A DNA stretch of 64,000 nt from Owenia fusiformis (Eukaryota > Annelida > Polychaeta > Sabellida > Oweniidae), in the NCBI GenBank assembly GCA_903813345.2, contig CAIIXF020000005.1, positions 11,537,375-11,601,374 on the forward strand, given 5' to 3'. Below, one piece after another: positions 12,401 to 23,100 of this stretch. Numbering within the stretch: the first letter of the stretch is position 1; each line of letters opens with the position of its first letter. The position numbers and the translations under genes were made by a program. The notes under the pieces were generated by a model. It worked only from the letters and a program-made list of their open reading frames with translations, ran no database searches and was not told the origin of the DNA.

Positions 12401-13864
12401 TGTTTGTTTGATTTTTCTTACATTTTGTCAGGTGAGGGGTAAAAAATAATCATACAAATGTCTTGTTTATTTATTAATGACAGGGTACATGTTTTAAATG
12501 CCCAATTATGTTTAATATTTTGATGAAATCGTTTTGCTTCACTCCATTGATCAATTTTTTTTAAAAATAGTAACGTACATATTTGAAGTAACAAATATTT
12601 GAGTCGGTAAATGTTTTTAGACTATCGGATCATTTATTAAGATTTGAGGATTTTTGATATATTAAACATATTAAATTCTAATTGTATTATATTTTTACAT
12701 TATCTCGTAAGAGATAATGTAAAAATAGTTTGTACTAGCCTATTTCTCTATATAGGCTATATTATTCTAAATTCTATAATATTATTATATCATACAGACT
12801 GACCTGTGAATTCTTGCAGAAGTTTATACAGTCTGTCAAAGTGGTGAGCTCCCCACGAAGACCCGCCCCAAAGGCATATGTTCTGTCATACGTGTTCAAC
12901 GTCAAGTCTGGAAGGATAGATGCAGAAAAAAATTTAGCGAACAATTTGTAAATGTATGCAGCTCTCAGCATGACACAGCACTTACCCTTTGCATTCGTTC
13001 AACTTCATTTCTTAAAAGAGAGCTTCGTCTTTATAGTTTATAACTCAGATAACTAGACTGCGCACAGGGTACATGACACTAAAAATGAGAAATTAGCATG
13101 CGATACTATTAGGTTTTAAGCAATGAACTGAATCAATGCCATGTTTGTAAAATATATCGCAAGATGGGCTTATCCAGCTTTCAGTGGGGTGCGATCGTGA
13201 CATAAGCGAGCCAAAAAAAGATTTTTAAGATTTGTGAATTGTTTCATGGGCTTTCAACTAATTGAAAGCCCATGATTGAATTTTACAAAAATTGATGTGT
13301 CTTCCTTCGAAATTGAGTTAGAATCTTCAAATAAAAAGCATTTTAAAGTTTTATTTTACTAATTGAAAGCCCATGATTGAATTTTACAAAAATTGATGTG
13401 ACTTCCTTCGAAATTGAGTTAGAATCTTCAAATAAAAAGCGTTTTAGTTTTATTGGTTATGGGAGGGGGTGCGACGCTTATGGAAGTTTAATGCCTTTTA
13501 AAGTTGTTTAAGATATGAATGAATCTTATTAAAATTGATTGTACCATTGATTTTCAAGATGCATGGATATTGCGTTATGTTATTTTACACCCGCTTGAGT
13601 AAACCATACTGTGACTTGCTCCATTGATCACAAGCCTAGCCCAATCTCTTATTCCACTATTGGTTGAAAACAATGAATATTATATGTTTTCTGATCATAT
13701 AAAGGGAGAACTTGTTAATACATATGGCCCCACACTTTCAATTACTTCCACGTTAAAGTGAGACAAAGAACTACTCTTTATTTCTTCTTACCTTGTTTTG
13801 TAGATAATATGCAAAATGTCGCTAAATATAAAAATATCCCGACAAACATAATCTTGGATTCCAT
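9458..13864 (-). CDS. secreted cysteine-rich / PAN-like / C-type lectin-domain protein
   Basis: Seven exons (minus strand order): 13792-13864, 12804-12907, 11802-11925, 11288-11530, 10708-10958, 10134-10248 and 9458-9582. Phases agree throughout, giving 344 residues. Exon 1 is a signal peptide (MESKIMFVGIFLYLATFCIL), so the protein is secreted. Exons 2-3 encode a cysteine-rich module (TDCINFCKNSQ, LCYGADWNRDYNECW, ACCTQFRKTC). Exon 4 resembles a PAN/apple-like fold (CAAVCDADPACVASTL, ending TTYRKLTC). Exons 5-7 form a C-type lectin-like domain: CPDGWLEETVG at its start, LWLGPTDELTDGEWCG for the WIGL and carbohydrate-loop region, and GYICEL at the last cysteine. The canonical EPN/QPD sugar-binding triplet is not obvious, so glycan binding is uncertain. 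A role in recognition or mucus/matrix is plausible but inferred. The stop codon lies inside the first unit of a 39-bp array. Confidence 0.85.
10452..10584. mobile_element. small MITE with 18-bp inverted ends, 3-bp duplication ATT
   Basis: Ends AGGGAGTTTAAGCTTGCA and its complement are flanked by ATT (10449-10451 and 10585-10587). It is 133 bp, non-coding, in a lectin-gene intron. A 3-bp duplication fits PIF/Harbinger-type MITEs. Confidence 0.75.
13245..13274. repeat. perfect hairpin CATGGGCTTTCAA
   Basis: 13-bp arms are separated by CTAA. The same arm sequence recurs in a hairpin at 55062-55098. In the lectin-gene first intron. Confidence 0.6.
13258..13450. repeat. 101-bp direct duplication
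   Basis: Two nearly identical copies start with CTAATTGAAAGCCCATG (13258 and 13359) and differ at a few bases, indicating a recent tandem duplication. Confidence 0.8.
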
Positions 13865-14246
13865 TTTTTCGATCCAACACGAAACGATTTGATTTTCTCC
13901 ACTTATCAATCGGCTACTTTTAATTAAAAAAATGTTTGTATGTCCTCAGCGTTGATGGGAAAACAATAATAATGAAATGCATAAAGGAAACGAACATCAC
14001 AAAGATAACATCTATTAGCTCAAAGTAAAACTTCTCATTCTAACTTTAATGCAGTTTTTGCCTCGAGCTAAATGAATAACAAACAAATGATAAATCGAAT
14101 ATTTATTTTGATAATTGCTTTGTTTAATTATCTTTTGAATAGAATGTCAATAGCAAAAATAATCATGAAATGTATTCAAATGGATGCTGGTGGTATGTGT
14201 AGAATTTTAAAGGATATCTAGGTGAATTTCCAAAACAGCATTTCTA
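13865..14246. other. upstream region of lectin gene
   Basis: AT-rich sequence directly 5' of the lectin start codon. It presumably holds the promoter, but no clear TATA box or factor site could be assigned. Confidence 0.4.
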
Positions 14247-15535
14247 CACGGCGTATAACCCAAACACTCCTACATGCACGACGGAGCGTTTCATTATTGA
14301 AATTAAACAAAGAAACGCTCCGGAGTAGGAAAACTGGCTGGCGGGAATGATGAGCCGTCTGACGATTTCCCCAATAATGGGAATAAGAGGTATGAGTTCC
14401 ATATTTCGAGTATACCATTCGATGGGTGTGATATTCATGTTGTACTTGGCTGGCTGTTGACGGTTGAAGCAATTAGGAAGAGCTGTACGAAGCAGTATAG
14501 TGATCAAAATTCAAAAACGTATTTGTCATTCTACCGGTCAAAACCCCCTTTGTCGATACATGTGATTAGTTGAGCCAAGATTAGAGCACCAACGTATATT
14601 TTAGTCAAATTCCAATGCTTCAACGCACCATACATTATCGTAATAGTGATTTGATGACCGAAAATCCAGTCTTAAAAATGATGACATTCTCATATTCAAG
14701 AAACGCTCCGATCCGGTTAACACAGTGAACTGGAAACGCTCCGGTAGTCTAGATCAGTTTCGGAAATATATAGCTTGCCTTTCCTTTTCAGGAAGCGAAA
14801 GAAAAGATCTATTATACCCCTTGGCATCAAAAGAAGAAAGATTAAGTCACATATAAAGTTTAGTTTTTCTCTATAGTTTTATGATTTAGCACACATGTAG
14901 GCATGACATCATCTAATGTAGGCTTAAATCAGCTAGTTGCACGTTTAGCACCACCAGGTTCAGATGTTTCAATTTGCCTAACAAGTACAACACGTTTTTG
15001 AGAGATAGATTCGATTCGGAACTCTTCTAATAATCTGAAATGATATCAAAACAAAATGGTAAGAGCGTTTCTAAAATTGTGTTCTAAATCGACGGAGCGT
15101 TTTGAGGAAAACAAGCGATTTCTCGAGAACAAGTAATGGATTTGGACTGGGATTTTAGGAAATGAGAATATACGAGTTTGTGATCTACTACTTTAACAGA
15201 AAGATTAACGTTTTCATAGAAATACTAGTTTAATTCGTAATTTGTGGTCAAATCGTCATCTTCAGATTCGTTCGATCTACACTACGGAGCTTTGATCAAG
15301 CAAATAACAGTTTACCACCAGAAGTTGAATAAATAAGATCTTTCCTCACGGTATCGTTCATCGAATAGTACATAATATTTCACCATAACATATGATATGT
15401 AAGAGAAACGAGAGAAACGATACTTACGGTCATAGTGGAATCTTCATTAGCCGCCATTTTATTTCGCTCCGGAGCGTTTCCGCGTAAATGAAACGCTCCG
15501 TCGTGCATGTATGAGCGTTTGGGCTATACACCGTG
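14247..15535. mobile_element. 1.29-kb non-autonomous DNA element with about 50-bp inverted ends and TA flanks
   Basis: The left end CACGGCGTATAACCCAAAC and the right end (complement CACGGTGTATAGCCCAAAC) continue as matching inverted repeats through CATGCACGACGGAGCGTTTC. TA flanks both sides (14245-14246 and 15536-15537). AAACGCTCCG/CGGAGCGTTT recurs internally near 14280, 14315, 14700, 14735, 15065 and 15095. No transposase frame is present. Confidence 0.8.
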
Positions 15536-16929
15536 TACATATATTATTGGGGATGAGGACAGGTTTGAGCTGGTCACGGTTTTGGGAATATTTGAGTTGA
15601 TTTGACTTTTCGGTTAAATTGTCCATGAAGCGTTTTTTTTAAATTGATCGATATTTTTTACCATTTTGCGATAAAAATGTGTTAGCTACTATATCTATTT
15701 CATGAACTCTAGACTTTAGAATGTTCACTGGTTTTGTCAGTAGAAATCATATCCGATTTATTCTGATCTAAATGATCATGCTTGGTGTGTCTTCTCGAAT
15801 TGAATTACATTTGTGTTCACATCTAAAAAATGCTAAGATTCCAATTTTGTTCCTTGATTATATACATCTTCGACTTAAGGGGTTGTTATTTATAAGTTTA
15901 AGCAATCGAAACCTTGTGAATCAAAAATATGCCTTAATTACTTAATAGTTCGGAAAACAACAAACAACCGGGTCAACAATACGAAAAATTATGAATAGGG
16001 AGCCTATGTCAACATTTTTTTCAAAAGACACAAAAGAGGATCTTCTTTTCTGATTTTTATTGCATGAAAATAATATCCAACAACAACAAGGGTTCTAAAA
16101 CTTCTTCAAAACTTCTTCAAAAGTAAAATGGCATTGGAATATTAAAGTTTTGGGGATACAGATTAATTTTTGATGACCAAAATTATGCTGAAAACAATGG
16201 ATAGCATGAGTTTTCCCAATGGGAATAACGTGGGAATTGTGGTATTTCACTTTCGCATTTCAATTTCAATACCTATTTATGGCCAAAAAGTATATCATGA
16301 TGAAATAAATGACAAGGCCTACCATACTATACCTAGCCATATACCTCGATATTTTTGATCGATCTGTGTTTCGAAAAATTTTGGGCCCCTAAAAAACAAA
16401 TGTGGGCCCTTTTGAAATTTTGAGGCCCAATTCAAAATTTGGCCTGAAATTAAAAAATGAGGCCTTAAAAGCCCCAGTAATGACCAAAAAGGCCCACTTT
16501 TTGGGGCCTTCAGGGGCCTTTTTTCTGGGCCCACCTCAGCCCCCCCCAGACGCCAGTGCAAGTCGTGTTAAAAATGCTGACTGCATGCTCTTAGGGTGTC
16601 CGTCTTGCCCTGCTGTTCCCTAGGCCTAATATAGGCTACTAGTAGCCTAGTCTGTGATCCCATGGATGAATTTTCCTCCATGTTTCCCCTTTCAAAGATC
16701 AGACAGCCTTTGAAAGAGGAAGGCCTAACCTCAATGATGGTGACCGTCATAGCCCCGGGAATACCCTAGGCCTTGAAAGCACATGGTACTACATGGAATC
16801 TGATTTTATTCCAAGGTGCCATGGACTAAATTTTGTAGACTACTTCTCATTTGTCTCACTAGGCCTACTTCGCATTGGCAAGTAGCATGCACAGGTAGTT
16901 GAACTAGTTACACAATCCTTGAAAATTGG

Positions 16930-17103
16930 GACTTTTAAATTTCGCGCCGTCATAATTCCCGGGGAAATCTCGCGTTAAACGTCATGTGACCTTCACATGC
17001 AAAGAGACAACATGGCTGACACTTTCTGAAGAAATTTTTCTTTAATATTTTGTTGATCCCAACTAAATAAACAAAAGAAGGTGTACTTAAACATATTGGA
17101 AGA
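16930..17103 (+). promoter_or_regulatory. TATA-less promoter candidate of TTC31-like gene
   Basis: A short GC-richer patch lies 120-170 bp upstream of the start codon. It contains TTTCGCGCC (16940-16948, E2F-like), TCTCGCG and GTCATGTGAC (16981-16990, bHLH-zip-like). AACATGGCTG follows at 17009-17018, resembling a YY1/initiator-type element. Confidence 0.5.
17012..17029 (+). other. short upstream ORF (5 codons and stop)
   Basis: ATG GCT GAC ACT TTC TGA lies 75 nt before the main start. If transcription starts upstream of 17012 it could reduce translation of the main frame. Confidence 0.4.
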
Positions 17104-20100
17104 ATGCCTACCACAATAGAGAATGCGTATGATGTGTTAGAACTTCCATCAGGTAAGTCGTTATGGTCGCTTTAGCATTTGAAACACAAAATTTTTGTCA
17201 AAAATTGACATTTCATGATGAATTCTGATGTTTGTCAGTGTATTAGATTCTCGTGTAGATACAGTAACAATATCCAGTACCGCAAACGTTGTGTAGAAGT
17301 TCACTCTGAGTTTGACAACCATACCTCCCAAAGTTCTTCACTCATTGTAAGGTTTATCTTACTGTACAGAGAGAAGTCACTGAAATTGTCATTTGAAATT
17401 TCTTACAATGAAAAATTATGAATTTGTTAGCTCATTGTGACTAAATGGTCTGCTGAGAAGCATGTATTAGGTGCTTTATATATAAATCAATACATAATTT
17501 GTTTGTAAAGATAAAACAGAAATTCTAGTGGCCAGTTCATATGGTTAAAATAACGAAATAATGAAATGTAACCATGTGTCTGCTAGTGTTGTCGCGATGT
17601 GCCATAATCGTACATCGGCAATTTTCAGTTGTAAACATCGATGCACATCGCGGTGTACATCGAGAAAAAGTCCGAGAAAAGTGCACTGAAATACCGAACG
17701 CTAATGCACTAAAATACTGAACAGAACAAATTAATAAGAGTACGCTGGTTCATCCGGGAACTTCTGGTAACGGTGAAATGAAAGTAAAGTAATTTTTTTA
17801 GATTAATGGTTCATTTCGACTAGCTAAAACAGTTTTAAAGCGAAAGAATATCAGAATACATTGAAAAATGAAATAAGACATGAAAAAGGTAAGCGATTTG
17901 CGTCAAAATAAGATAAGAAAGGGTGATTTTTAGCAAATTAATTTTTTTCTAAAAACATCGATGTTTTGTTTCAGACATCGATGCATCGCCAGAATCAGCT
18001 TTGGCGATGTATATCGCGATGTATCGATTAATCGCGACAACACTAGTGTCTACTTATCAGTTTGTTTTATGTCATCCATCCTGCTAGGTTACATTGTAAA
18101 AGGCAGCCAAACACGACAATGAAGGCAACAACATATCAATATTGATCTAAGCAGAATTTTTGGAAATTTAGATTGTCCATTTTACAAGCTCTTGGACAAT
18201 TGTCTGATCATGTGACACGTGTCTGATCACGTGACTAGTTACTGTATCGATCATGTGACTTAATGACGTGTCACCCAAACCATGTCTTCAAGGAAAACAG
18301 TAGTATTTATTTTGGAAAATGTTTTGCATTCATTTGCTACTGGTTATAGCAGGCCCAATTACGCAATGAACAAAACTGCTAAATTGTTTTTCTTGCCTAA
18401 CAGGCCCAATACGCAACGAACGAAACTGCTAAATTTGAATTTTTAGTCTGCTTATTGATCTATTGATTCATAAAGACCTGAAATGATGCATTCAAATAAG
18501 ACCGCCTCCTAAATGAAAACACTGTCTACACATAAAGTGGTGAAAAACAACAAACTAAAGTTGAAAGATCGCAACGTTCGCTACTTTGTTCAATTCCCGA
18601 AATCTCTAAGGGGCTGCAAATAGGAAATTTTTAAGATTTAGATTTTATAACCTCAGAATACTGCCTTCAGTGTCGTGTTTGGCTGAGTTCCACAATGTAA
18701 CCTAGCAGGATGGATGACTAACAAACTAATAAGTAGACACATGGTTACATTTCGTTATTTTAACCATATGAACTGGTCACTAGAATTTCTGTTTTATCTT
18801 TAGTTATCTTATTTTGTTCCTTCAACTGCCTGTTGTGGTAGTAAATCAACATTCTATTAGGCTACAAACGTTTTAGACATAAATTGCTGTTATATTTAGG
18901 TTTCACGAGATTTCGTGACTTTCAAAATCACTCACATAAGATAAATGTAAACAGTCACACAGCCTTTTTACACCAACATCAATGTGCATATACATATACA
19001 GTATGCAGGCGAAAAGTGAAAATGCTGTGCCACCAATTCAAAGTTTCTTAACTCCAAATAACACAACAAGTTGTCTATGTAAACGGTTCCTCAGCTAGCT
19101 TTAGACATGTGTGTTCAGTAAGAGCTATCTATTATATATAGACTAAGTCGTTATATGTTATCCTGTGCCAGGACTACAGTGACTCCTGAGAACATCCATA
19201 TAGGCTGTCTGTATGGTTATAATGTGTGAGAAATTTCCATGCCTTTTACACTTAAATGACCTACCTCAATAAATTCCTGATTTTTTTGTTCCGCCAATCA
19301 ATCTATATGATTGGGAATTCAACTATACAAAAGGAATCCTTAAATACTCAGGAAAGTACATGTATTGAGGTTTGAGGTAGGTCATTTTAGTTTTCGAGGC
19401 TCGGAAAATTCTCCAATATTGTAATCATGTAGACTACTTATAGGGATGTTCTCATTACTATTGTCGTGGAGCTATACTATTGTTGTGGCGCTATTAAGAG
19501 CAAAAAATCAGAATTTATTCATTTGGAACATGGTGCATTTAGGTACAGTAAGTACGATAAAATAAGCAAAAATTGTACACCTCTCATCAGAATGGAAACA
19601 AAGCATCTAGCGAACCTTGCGTGGAGTTGTTCATTCTGACAATATTTGTCAATCATTAGGTTTATTCATGCGGTACTAACTTACAAGTCTCATACAGCAA
19701 TGTTTTTTTCAAACTTGTTCCATTCAAAGCATAACAAAATTGCCTTTCTGTTGGTACATTATTCTGTTATACAGAGTCCCTACTTCCAGCGGCATTTTGG
19801 TCCCCAGCTGTGAGAAGGGCTTCTAATAGTTTGGTACCAAAACGCTGCTAAAACGAGGGACTCTACAATAAAGCAATGTACCGACAGAAAGTCAATTTTG
19901 TTTTGCTTTGAATGGAACGAGTTTGAAGAAAAACAGTGCAGTATGAGACTCACAATCCTTAATTTTCAAACACCTGGTAGGTCAAAAATTCAAATGAACG
20001 GTCGAAGTTAGTACCACATGTTATTGTGCAAGCTTCACATGATTTCAACTTTTCAAGCATTCAGTGCTTTGATTTTTAACTTTCGTTTCAGTTGTTTAAT

Positions 20101-23100
20101 GTTTCTTTGTTATAGGTGCTGACAGCAGTTCAGTGTTAACCAGCTACAAACGTTTAGCTCTACAATGGCACCCGGACAAACACCAGAACTCAGAAAAAGC
20201 TAAAAAGGTGAGCTAAGAGAACATTCTCATTCTTATGTTATATGAGGAGCAGTTGCAGTCCAGCTTTCAGGGCCAGCTTGATATCAGGGCAGAAGTCTCC
20301 TTGCAGAATTAAGATTAGTTTAGAATTATACACACAAACAAGCATTTTTATCAGAACTTCTGGATCGGCCTTTGTATGTACATGTAGTACTAATATTGTA
20401 ATACATCTTGTAAAAAGTCACTCCACCTTAGTTGGAAACAAACCCACAACCTCCTGATTACATTTCGAGTTCTCTACCACTTGAACTGACTCTCTCACAT
20501 CAATATCATACATATTAGGCTATATAGCATTGCAGCCATGTCTTACATGCCCAGATTCCCTGCCCAATCATTATGTTTGTTTTCTCAAGTTCTTGTATTT
20601 TTGTTTTCAGAAGTTTCGAAAGATAAGTATAGCTTATAAAAGACTAGCATCTGAAGATTTTGACTCAGAGGATGAAAACGACCTGACACTCGTGAGTAAC
20701 TTGTAACAGTGTAATTACTATTTTTGCAATGTTTTGGTGACATTTTATATGGCAATATTTTTATTTTGTGAATTTAAGCCTTTTTAATTTTACAGTTAAT
20801 TTTTGCAGATCTTTTGCAGATTTAAAGAAACAAGTAAAGACTTGCACTATAATTGTGAATGTACATATTTGATGCATAAATGCTTGATGTACAAGCGACC
20901 TCGATAGTTCTTGGATAGCATTGTGAACGAATATTAACAAAATATTTTCTATGCTCTATTGTTAAATATCTGACAGATGATTGGTTGATTCCCCTATGAT
21001 CATTATTAGCAAATATATACATGTTTGTTTATTTTTGTTTCCAGGGAGATATGAAGGATTTGTTTGAGGATATATTTTTACAAAAAACAGGTGAGTTAGG
21101 AATCTTGTCCCCAAATGTCAATCGTTTGGGAAATGATCTTACCCCGCAATCTCATTAAAATGAAAACTGAAAAAGTTTGTTTATAAAAACACACCTTTTC
21201 TAAAAGCTAATTTCCAGATATATCCAATTCCTCTTAGTTCATGGTCCCATGATGATCACAATTTCTGTGCAAATACATTAATCTGATTAGCCAGTTTCAG
21301 TCATGTCAATTAAGAGGCAGTAACTGAATATATCATCCTACAAACTATTCTGAAATAATATTGTGTTTTATAAAGGATTTTTTATCTCAACAACTTGTTA
21401 GAGAACTTCTTATTTCCATTATTTGATGTTCAATCCGACATTTCTCAGTCTGGACACTTGTTCTAATAGTTGGAAATTGTTTACTCCTTCCATAGGCCTA
21501 CATATTTAAGAAACCTTGAAATGTGAACACCTTTTATGTGAACACCTTTTAATCTTAACACCTTTGGCTGGTCCCAGTGGTATTCAGATTAGGTTTCACT
21601 GTATATTAAATGTGCTATACCACACATGTATTCAAGATATACCATAATAACATGTATTCAAGATAGTGATGATTTTGTTTTAGAAAGTCATAATGGTTAT
21701 GATGATGTCAGTTCTGATGACTCCGAAGATGAGACGGATTATCTCACCATGTTTGCCAATAAACTAAAAACAAAACAAGATTTTAGAAAAAATAGATCAG
21801 GTAATTTAAGCTATGATACGAGAAGTATTGAAATAATATTTGCACAAAAAGTAATGTTTTTTCAGCTACAAAGAATCAATATTAATACTGTAAAGAACTT
21901 TAACTACTCACTAAATTGTTGTTATACTAGTAGATAAGATACAAATGTACCGTACGGTAAATGTTTCCCTACTTTAAATTCAATCTTTGCATAGAACATA
22001 GTCTTATATTACATAGTCCTGTACAGTACATAGTCCTACATGTTTATGTTCTTAATTTCAGATGAAAATCATCACAACGGCTCCAGGTTAACTGCCGAGG
22101 TATGTATGAGTTCCTTCATGTCTAGTTTACACTGTTATGTCAGCATATTGGGAAAAAGATGATGGGGGATCATAGGTACCAAATACCATGAAGAGAGAGA
22201 GTAATGGATATCACACATGTTCTCATGCACAAATATTTCCCATTAGTCTTTATGAATCACATTTATTGTATTATTGGAGAATTAAAAAATTGTCATTATA
22301 ACTTTATTTTGTCACTATCAAAAGTGTAGGTGTCCAGTGTCTGGCATTTGGCATCTGCAACAAATGGCAGGTGGTGACATTTTGCACTTGAATGCCTTGT
22401 ATTGTAAATGTTTGCCACATTTTAATTTTTCATTACAGGAGATCGAGAAAAATGCTGATGAACTTTTAGCTGAAGAAGAAAAAGAGAAACGAAAAGCAGA
22501 AAAACGACGAGCCAAGAAGAAAGTAAGATCCTTCATTGAATCAGAAAATACCTTTTGAAATATTTGCTCTGAATATAGTAGTTTATATCAATGTCTTAAT
22601 AATTTTGATTGTTCAATCTTTCATGTCTTCGTTGAAATTGGACCAAAGTGCCATCTTTTGAATATTTTAGAGGCGGAGAGAGAAAAAGAGAATAGAAAAA
22701 TCAGAAGAGACAAAAGGAGAAAACACCAAAAATACTAACCATAAGTCAAAACAAAATGGATTAGATAGGCATAAAGATAAAAAGTAAGTATTATTTCATT
22801 GGGACAAAACTTGATCAATTGTCCATGAGAACTCCAGTGGCAAGGGGGAGTCCTAAATTATCTCTTTATTTAACACCTATAAGAAATACAATATATTTCA
22901 CACCTGTTTTCATAGTTTCATTAGTATTTGATGTCAAGTGTACTGTATATTAATATAATTGAAGATCCAACTTAGTTGGAAAAATATTCCAAAAATATCT
23001 GAGTTATAGGGTGAACTATGGCAGGTACTTCCAATTTATCAGAAATTTCCAACTTGAAATTTTAATTGCTAAACACACTGTCTTGGAAAAAATAAAAATG

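Larger units (their letters stand above)
15536..17103. other. intergenic and 5' region of TTC31-like gene
   Basis: 15536-16370 shows nothing recognisable. 16380-16560 is a low-complexity patch rich in GGGCCC/GGCC and TTTT pieces, probably a decayed tandem repeat. 16620-16930 is featureless. The promoter candidate begins near 16930. Confidence 0.5.
17506..18802. mobile_element. foldback element with about 150-bp inverted arms
   Basis: Arms begin TAAAGATAAAACAGAAATTC and continue as inverted copies through CCAGTTCATATGGTTAAAAT, ATGTAACCATGTGTCTAC, CCATCCTGCTAGGTTACATT and CAGCCAAACACGAC. The right arm is about 18660-18802; the left arm is interrupted by the hAT element at 17584-18045. The outermost bases are TA on both sides. 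Confidence 0.8.
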
